From DASSQJ01 sp963730165 (lineage in GTDB: Bacteria; Actinomycetota; Actinomycetes; Actinomycetales; Dermatophilaceae): DNA of 64,000 nt. A program made the position numbers and the translations under genes. Each line of letters opens with the position of its first letter. The first letter of the stretch is position 1. Positions 59,405-64,000 of this stretch are shown piece by piece. The notes beneath the pieces were generated by a model. The model made no database searches and was not told where the DNA came from. It saw only the letters and a list, made by a program, of their open reading frames with translations. The stretch is taken from assembly GCA_963730165.1 (NCBI GenBank), contig CAVSQS010000005.1, positions 620,001-684,000 of the forward strand, written 5' to 3'.

Positions 59405-60217
59405 ATGGCCCAACAGACCTCGGCGCGGCCGCCCGCAGGTGCACTCGCGGGGTCCGGGACGGAGGCGGCCGACCGGGTCGCCGATGTCCTGCTGTACTTC
59501 ACTCGCGGGCCGGCGGCCGCGGGCGTGACGGAGGTGGCCCGCGAGCTCGACCTCAGCAAAGCGGTCGTCCACCGCATCCTGCAGTCGCTCGTGTCCCGCG
59601 GCTTTGTCGCCAGCGACCCGGGCTCCCGCGAGTACCGGCTGGGCTCGTCGGCGGTCGCGCTCGGTGCGCGCGCGCTGCGGGACCGCGACCTTCGCAAGGC
59701 GGCGCGGAACGTGCTGCGCACACTGCGCGACGCCACCGGGGAGACGACCACGCTCTCGGAGCTGGTGCTGCAGCAGCGGGTGTACCTCGACCAGTTCGCC
59801 TCACCCCAAGAGATCAAGATGATGGTGGAGTTGGGCCGTCCGCACCCGCTGCACGCGGGAGGGTCGAGCCGGGCGATCCTGGCGTTCCTGCCACCCGAAC
59901 AGCAGGAGGCAGCGCTCGCCCCCCCGCTTCCGGCGCTGACCGACCGGACCGTCACGGACGTGGCTCAACTCCGGCAGCTGCTGGTGGAGGTCCGCCGGAC
60001 CGGGGTCGCCACCTCATTGGGGGAACGGCAGGCAGGCGCGGGCTCCATCGCCGCCCCGGTGTTCGGCATGGACGGGGAGGTCGTGGGCGCCATCAGCGTG
60101 TGCGGACCGGTGGCACGCTTCACGCCGGAGACACTCGCAACGTTCTCCCCTCTCGTTCGTCAAGCGGCACAGCAGATCTCGGAGACCATGGGCTGGGCCG
60201 GCGACGGCACCTCCTAG
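59405..60217 (+). CDS. IclR family transcriptional regulator
   Basis: A 270-residue regulator. The N-terminal winged HTH (about residues 22-75) shows TEVARELDLSKAVVHRILQSLVSRGFV. The effector domain (about 95-265) shows RPHPLHAGGSSRAILAFLP and AGAGSIAAPVFGMDGEVVGAISVCGP, the ligand-binding loop of IclR proteins. It is divergent from the livK operon and convergent with the MmgE/PrpD pair; its stop TAG overlaps the opposite stop at CTAG. Four operator-like sites in the locus point to local control and autoregulation. Confidence 0.94.
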   Translation: MAQQTSARPPAGALAGSGTEAADRVADVLLYFTRGPAAAGVTEVARELDLSKAVVHRILQSLVSRGFVASDPGSREYRLGSSAVALGARALRDRDLRKAARNVLRTLRDATGETTTLSELVLQQRVYLDQFASPQEIKMMVELGRPHPLHAGGSSRAILAFLPPEQQEAALAPPLPALTDRTVTDVAQLRQLLVEVRRTGVATSLGERQAGAGSIAAPVFGMDGEVVGAISVCGPVARFTPETLATFSPLVRQAAQQISETMGWAGDGTS

Positions 60218-61626
60218 GCTGAGTCGGGTGAACCTCCGGGTGGGACGCCCCGGCACCGTCTCAGCGCGTCGGCGAGGGGATGCATGTCAGAGGTGGGCAG
60301 CCCGTCCACCGCGGTTAGCACCGCGGAGGCGGTGTCGAGGCCGAGGGGCTCGAGCAACCGGGAAGGCTTGGCCGCGACAGTCGGGTCGGCGAGGGCCGTG
60401 GGCCCGTCCCCGCGGGGGCGCGCAACGGCCTGCTCGAACGACTGCCCGTCCCGCAGGTGGACGGTGACCACCGCCGGCCGTCCGGCGGGGTATCCGGCAT
60501 CCAGGTCGGGATCGTGCCGGACGCGGACCCGCCGGCTGAGGCCGGCGACGGCAGCCGACTCGAGCATCTGGGGTCGGAAGCTGTCGCGCGTCAGGCCTCC
60601 GTCGACCACGGCCGCGGCAACGGTGAAGGGGATGCTGAACCGGGCGGCGAGCTCGTTGACGGGCGTCGGGTCGTCGAACGCTGCCGCCTGTGCGTAGGTG
60701 CGCACGTCCACGTCGTCGACGTCGTCGGGGGCGATCACCTGCTCGGCGAGCAGAGCCTCGACGGCGTCGTTGACACCATGGAGGTGGGCACAGGTGGGAT
60801 GACGTTTGAGGTAGCCGTCCAGGACGGCGTGGTTCCGCCAGTGGCCGTCGGCACCGATGGAGTCGGTGAGCGCGACCGCCCGCGGTGCCGCGCCCAGACG
60901 CGGAAGCAGATGCCGCTCCAAGGCTCCCGGCAGCCCCTCGAACCCCGCTGCGGCCGCCCGCCCCCACGTGACCGCCAGGTGGCAGGCCAGTCCGAGGTAG
61001 GCGTGCTGTCCCGAGGCGCCGCCGAACACCAAGGCGGCATCGGGGAGCAGCGGCACCGCGGCGGCGAGCTCGATGGCCGCGGCGATGGCGGGCGCCGAGC
61101 CGCCACTGCTCACATGGGCGACTCCGGCCGCAGCGCCGACAACGGCCCAGGTCCCGATGTCGTGAACCCCATCGAGCGTGCCACCCAGTGCCGTCCCGAT
61201 GGCGGCCCCGACCTCGTAGCCGGCGAGCACCGCCGAGAGGAAAGCCGCTCCGTAGCTGCCGTCGGCCTCTGCGGCCGCGAACACTGCCGGAATGAGGTGT
61301 GAGGCCGGGTGCCCTCGGGCGAGGCGGTGCCCGTCCTGTAGCTGCTCGGCAGCACCGGCGAGCCCGTTGAGGAGAGCGGCCTGCGCGGGGTCCGCGCCAC
61401 GGTCGGCGCCCACAACGGTGCAGGGCCCGGCTCCGCCGTGCAGCGCTGTCCGCAGCTCGGCCACGTCGCTGCGTTGCGCGCCGGCGCACACCACGGCAAC
61501 CACGTCCCGGACGACGGCCAGCACCCGCTCCTGCACGGCAGGCGACGACTCCTGGAAGGAGGTCGCCGCAGCGGCTACGGCCAATGCCTGGGCCGCCGCG
61601 CCACCGGCCGATGCATCACGGGTCAT
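60214..61626 (-). CDS. MmgE/PrpD family protein (second of tandem pair)
   Basis: A 470-residue protein of the 2-methylcitrate dehydratase/cis-aconitate decarboxylase superfamily. Family marks are LNGLAGAAEQLQDGHRLARGHPASHLIPAVFAAAE in parts (with the conserved Asp-Gly-His), YLKRHPTCAHLHGVNDAVEAL and ARFSIPFTVAAAVVDGGL. It is soluble. The ATG overlaps the stop of the other MmgE/PrpD gene (ATGA), suggesting a two-subunit complex. Substrate is probably a branched or unsaturated carboxylic acid. Confidence 0.9.
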   Translation of the reverse strand: MTRDASAGGAAAQALAVAAAATSFQESSPAVQERVLAVVRDVVAVVCAGAQRSDVAELRTALHGGAGPCTVVGADRGADPAQAALLNGLAGAAEQLQDGHRLARGHPASHLIPAVFAAAEADGSYGAAFLSAVLAGYEVGAAIGTALGGTLDGVHDIGTWAVVGAAAGVAHVSSGGSAPAIAAAIELAAAVPLLPDAALVFGGASGQHAYLGLACHLAVTWGRAAAAGFEGLPGALERHLLPRLGAAPRAVALTDSIGADGHWRNHAVLDGYLKRHPTCAHLHGVNDAVEALLAEQVIAPDDVDDVDVRTYAQAAAFDDPTPVNELAARFSIPFTVAAAVVDGGLTRDSFRPQMLESAAVAGLSRRVRVRHDPDLDAGYPAGRPAVVTVHLRDGQSFEQAVARPRGDGPTALADPTVAAKPSRLLEPLGLDTASAVLTAVDGLPTSDMHPLADALRRCRGVPPGGSPDSA

Positions 61627-62972
61627 GGCAGGCTGGAGAGCAGGGGTCGGACGTCGTGCGCGTTGTCCAGCTCGTCGACCACCAGGGCGACCTGCCCGGC
61701 GTCGAGATGCCCGAGCAAGCGCGCCGCCTTGGCTCGAACGTCGTCCCGGGTGAACGGACGTTGGTCCGCATCGCCGATCGGGTTGATCTGCTCCCAGCCG
61801 AGGACCCGACCGTCCCGCAACCGGACCTCGACCTGACTCACTCTCTCCTCCGGTAGTCGCCGGTCGAGACCCGCGTCGTGTTCCACGCGGACGCGCGCGG
61901 CCAGCTCACCCAACGCAGGGTCGGCCAGGGCGTCCGGGGCGAAGGAGGCGGGAGAGACCACGCCGTCCCGCAGCGCGGCAGCCACGACGAACGGAATGGA
62001 GAACATCGCCTGCAACCGGTTCCCAGCGGTGGTGCCGTCCAACGGGGCAGCGAGGCGATGGGTCCGGACCTCGACGTCGACCACGTCCTGGACCCGGAAC
62101 GTCTCCATGTCCAGCAGCGCGAGGACCGCATCAGCAGCGGGATGCGTGTAGGAACACGAGGCGTGCCGCTTGAAGTAGCCGCCCTCGAGGTCGAAGCGCA
62201 CACCGAGCCCTTCGACCAGCGGATCCGGCGTCCACCCGCCGACTACCTCTCCCAGCGTTCGCTGCGGAGTCCGACCGTCCCCTGCCAGCCCAGCGGCCGC
62301 GAGACGGGCACCTACCAGTCCGCTGACGTTGGCGCCGCCCACCCAGAGGTTGCGCACGAAGCTCCCGGCCCTGACCACACTCCACGGAGTGGCATAGACA
62401 AGTCCAGCGGCGGCGTCCACGGCGGCGGCAGTGCGAGCTGCGTCGAGTCCGGCGACGCGGGCGGCGGCTGCTGCTGCGCCCAGCGCCCCCCAGTGGCCGT
62501 GGGTGTGCAGGTCCGCGCGCCGCTGGGTCGCCCGTCCCGCACGGGAGGCCACCTCGTAGCCGACGACCAACGCGGTGAGCAACTCCCTGCCGCTCACGGG
62601 CCGACTGCTGCACTGGGCGGCGGCCAGTGCAGCGAAGGCGACGTGCGCGGCCGGATGCCCCTGGGCGTGCTTGTTGCCCTCGTCGAGTTCCAGGCAACAT
62701 GCCGCGGTCCCGTTCAGCCAGGCCGCGTCGTCGGCGGTCCCCTCGCGTCCCATGCCGAGCAGGCGCGCCGGACCCTCCGGCGGTTGCCAAGCATCGACCA
62801 GGCGCCTCACCTCTTCGGTTCGGCCGCCTGCGACGGTGACGGCAAGCAGGTCCTCGAGCACCAGGTGCGCGCGCTCCTGGACAGGGGCCGGCACGGATGC
62901 CCAGTCCAGCTCGCTGGCGAACCGGCCGAGCAGACGCAGAGCGTCCGGCGTCTCCACAGGTTGAACTGCCAC
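61623..62972 (-). CDS. MmgE/PrpD family protein (first of tandem pair)
   Basis: A 449-residue protein of the same superfamily as its downstream neighbour. WLNGTAACCLELDEGNKHAQGHPAAHVAFAALA in parts, GGYFKRHASCSYTHPAADAVLAL and AMFSIPFVVAAALRDGVV are the matching motifs. The two copies share layout but differ widely in sequence (ELDEGNKHAQGHP against QDGHRLARGHP). GTG start complementary to 62970-62972 with GGAGGG upstream. A promoter (TTGTGT-N17-TAACCT) lies 25 bp upstream of it, next to operator site C. Confidence 0.9.
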   Translation of the reverse strand: MAVQPVETPDALRLLGRFASELDWASVPAPVQERAHLVLEDLLAVTVAGGRTEEVRRLVDAWQPPEGPARLLGMGREGTADDAAWLNGTAACCLELDEGNKHAQGHPAAHVAFAALAAAQCSSRPVSGRELLTALVVGYEVASRAGRATQRRADLHTHGHWGALGAAAAAARVAGLDAARTAAAVDAAAGLVYATPWSVVRAGSFVRNLWVGGANVSGLVGARLAAAGLAGDGRTPQRTLGEVVGGWTPDPLVEGLGVRFDLEGGYFKRHASCSYTHPAADAVLALLDMETFRVQDVVDVEVRTHRLAAPLDGTTAGNRLQAMFSIPFVVAAALRDGVVSPASFAPDALADPALGELAARVRVEHDAGLDRRLPEERVSQVEVRLRDGRVLGWEQINPIGDADQRPFTRDDVRAKAARLLGHLDAGQVALVVDELDNAHDVRPLLSSLP

Positions 62973-63003
62973 TCGCCCTCCACCGCCGCTGCCGTGCGTG
63001 TAC

Positions 63004-63032
63004 AGGTTAGGTTCCCCACCCCAGGCACACAA
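63004..63032 (-). promoter_or_regulatory. Promoter of the MmgE/PrpD pair
   Basis: On the - strand TTGTGT (63032-63027), 17-nt spacer, TAACCT (63009-63004); the GTG start is 32 nt further. Site C lies directly upstream of the -35. Confidence 0.5.
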
Positions 63033-63036
63033 GTTT

Positions 63037-63053
63037 GTTTCTCCTGGCGGAAC
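63037..63053. promoter_or_regulatory. IclR-type operator, site C
   Basis: GTTTCTCCTGGCGGAAC, just upstream of the -35 of the MmgE/PrpD promoter. Its position would suit activation or repression by looping with site D. Confidence 0.6.
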
Positions 63054-63118
63054 ATCGGGATGCCTCACGATCGCCGGCGCCTTGGTGGGCCGCGATAGAG
63101 GCGGAGATGGCAGAGGGC

Positions 63119-63147
63119 TTGGGGTGTGACGTGTCACTTAGTATGGT
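63119..63147 (+). promoter_or_regulatory. Promoter of the CoA-transferase gene
   Basis: TTGGGG (63119-63124), 17-nt spacer, TATGGT (63142-63147). The spacer contains a GTGAC-GT-GTCAC palindrome. Site D begins about 8 bp after the expected start of transcription. Confidence 0.5.
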
Positions 63148-63161
63148 GAGGCAGTAGGCGC

Positions 63162-63178
63162 GTTTCGTCAGGCGGAAC
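63162..63178. promoter_or_regulatory. IclR-type operator, site D (CoA-transferase gene)
   Basis: GTTTCGTCAGGCGGAAC, just downstream of the predicted transcription start, the same relative position as site A at the livK promoter. Confidence 0.65.
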
Positions 63179-63205
63179 GCTTTGTCTCGGTTGCGAGGTG
63201 ACCCC

Positions 63206-64000
63206 GTGCTGCCCCTGTCCGGTCTGCGGGTGCTGGACGTGTCGACCATCCTCGCCGGCCCCTTCTGTTGCCAACTCCTCGGCGACTTCGGGGCGGACGT
63301 GATCAAGGTGGAGCACCCACGACTGGGCGACAGCATGCGAGGTCACGGGGAGCAGAAGGACGGGATCGGTCTCTGGTGGAAGGAGATCGCGCGGAACAAG
63401 AGAACCCTTGGACTGGACCTCAAGGCCGAGGACGGCGCGGAGATCTTCCGCCGCCTCGTGGCCGACGCGGATGTGTTGGTGGAGAACTTCCGGCCCGGGA
63501 CGATGGAGCGGTGGGGGCTTGGCCCAGAGGTCCTCCACCAGATCAATCCGGGCCTGGTCGAAGTGCGACTGACCGGCTTCGGACAGCAGGGGCCCTACGC
63601 CAAGCGACCCGGTTTTGGGACCCTGGCCGAGGCCATGAGTGGTTTCGCACATCTCACCGGCGAGCCCGAGGGACCGCCGACGCTTCCTGCGTTCGGTCTC
63701 GCGGACGGGATCTGCGGCCTGGCGGCGTGCAGCGCCGTGCTCATGGCCTTGAGGTACCGCGACCACGGCGACGGCCACGGCCAGGTGATCGACATGAGCA
63801 TCCTGGAACCGATCATGCACGTCGTGGGTCCCGGGCCGACCGTCTACCAACAGCTCGGCAAGGTCGAGCAGCGGCACGGGAACCGTTCCACGAACAACGC
63901 TCCTCGCAACACCTACCGAACCCGGGACGGCTCCTGGGTGGCAGTGTCGAGCAGCGCGCAGAGCGTCGCCGAACGAGTGCTGCGCCTGGTCGGTCATCCG
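63206..64000 (+). CDS. CaiB/BaiF family (class III) CoA-transferase (partial, 3' end outside window)
   Basis: The first 265 residues are visible from a GTG with GAGGTGA upstream. LSGLRVLDVSTILAGPFCCQLLGDFGADVIKVEHP (in parts), NKRTLGLDLKAEDG, LVENFRPGTMERWGLG and GQVIDMSILEP match class III CoA-transferases; the Asp in VIDMSI corresponds to the catalytic Asp of formyl-CoA transferase. It would activate the pathway acid by moving CoA from another acyl-CoA. Divergent from the MmgE/PrpD pair. Confidence 0.92.
   Translation, partial: MLPLSGLRVLDVSTILAGPFCCQLLGDFGADVIKVEHPRLGDSMRGHGEQKDGIGLWWKEIARNKRTLGLDLKAEDGAEIFRRLVADADVLVENFRPGTMERWGLGPEVLHQINPGLVEVRLTGFGQQGPYAKRPGFGTLAEAMSGFAHLTGEPEGPPTLPAFGLADGICGLAACSAVLMALRYRDHGDGHGQVIDMSILEPIMHVVGPGPTVYQQLGKVEQRHGNRSTNNAPRNTYRTRDGSWVAVSSSAQSVAERVLRLVGHP

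Noticed and set aside
1..64000. tRNA, rRNA, CRISPR arrays, intact insertion sequences
   Set aside because: No cloverleaf or CCA-ended gene, no regularly spaced repeats and no transposase domain could be recognised on either strand.

Overview
The window is very GC-rich, densely coded DNA with many GTG starts, leaderless-type promoters, an F420-type nitroreductase and a SigK/RskA-like sigma/anti-sigma pair. This points to a high-GC actinobacterium; a Micrococcales/Intrasporangiaceae-like host is my guess, not a proven assignment. I see no rRNA, tRNA, CRISPR array or intact insertion sequence.

Left part (1-26 kb) is a mosaic of housekeeping and transport genes. It holds 6-phosphogluconate dehydrogenase with a beta-hydroxyacid-dehydrogenase-like partner, a GAF-GAF-SpoIIE phosphatase, an aldo/keto reductase, a gamma-carbonic-anhydrase-like protein, and a DrrAB-type ABC exporter with a TVP38 membrane protein. 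A SigK-like ECF sigma factor, its RskA-like anti-sigma factor and a fasciclin lipoprotein follow. The sigma gene and the fasciclin gene share one promoter sequence (GCATCC-N17-CGAAGA), so this looks like a self-contained autoregulated regulon. Next come a SigB/F-type sigma factor, a XylFGH-like sugar ABC operon, hydrolases and oxidoreductases, a second ABC exporter, and a membrane-protein gene broken by frameshifts.

The most unusual region is 27.1-36.6 kb. Two operons on the + strand encode a patatin-like lipase with membrane segments, an unknown protein, a metallo-beta-lactamase (MBL) hydrolase, a 54-residue acidic protein, a CHAP-like/peptidoglycan-binding protein, a DUF2235 (Tle1-like) lipase, a subtilisin with a large extra N-terminal region, and a second MBL hydrolase. 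A SLATT-like two-helix membrane protein lies between them on the - strand. Most lack a signal peptide. A 24-bp element (21/24 identical) lies upstream of the first gene of each + strand operon. Together these look like a co-regulated, multi-effector cytoplasmic system that I do not recognise as a named one.

The middle right (36.6-50.3 kb) holds two DUF202 proteins, a LuxR-type ATPase regulator next to an O-methyltransferase and a small barrel-like protein, a zinc-ribbon protein, an NfeD protease/slipin pair, a serine hydrolase, an aldo/keto reductase, a large secreted alpha/beta-hydrolase-like protein, and the decayed end of a glycosyltransferase gene.

The right end (50.6-64 kb) is a catabolic locus. 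A ten-gene - strand operon carries a branched-chain-amino-acid-type ABC importer (five genes), an Asp/Glu/hydantoin-type racemase, an FAD oxidoreductase, an MBL protein, a flavin-type oxidase-fold protein and an EthD-like protein. An IclR regulator, two tandem MmgE/PrpD proteins and a class III CoA-transferase (running off the window) complete it. Four copies of a 17-bp half-palindromic operator in the two divergent promoter regions tie the locus together under the IclR regulator. The substrate is not evident but is probably a small carboxylic acid activated to a CoA ester.
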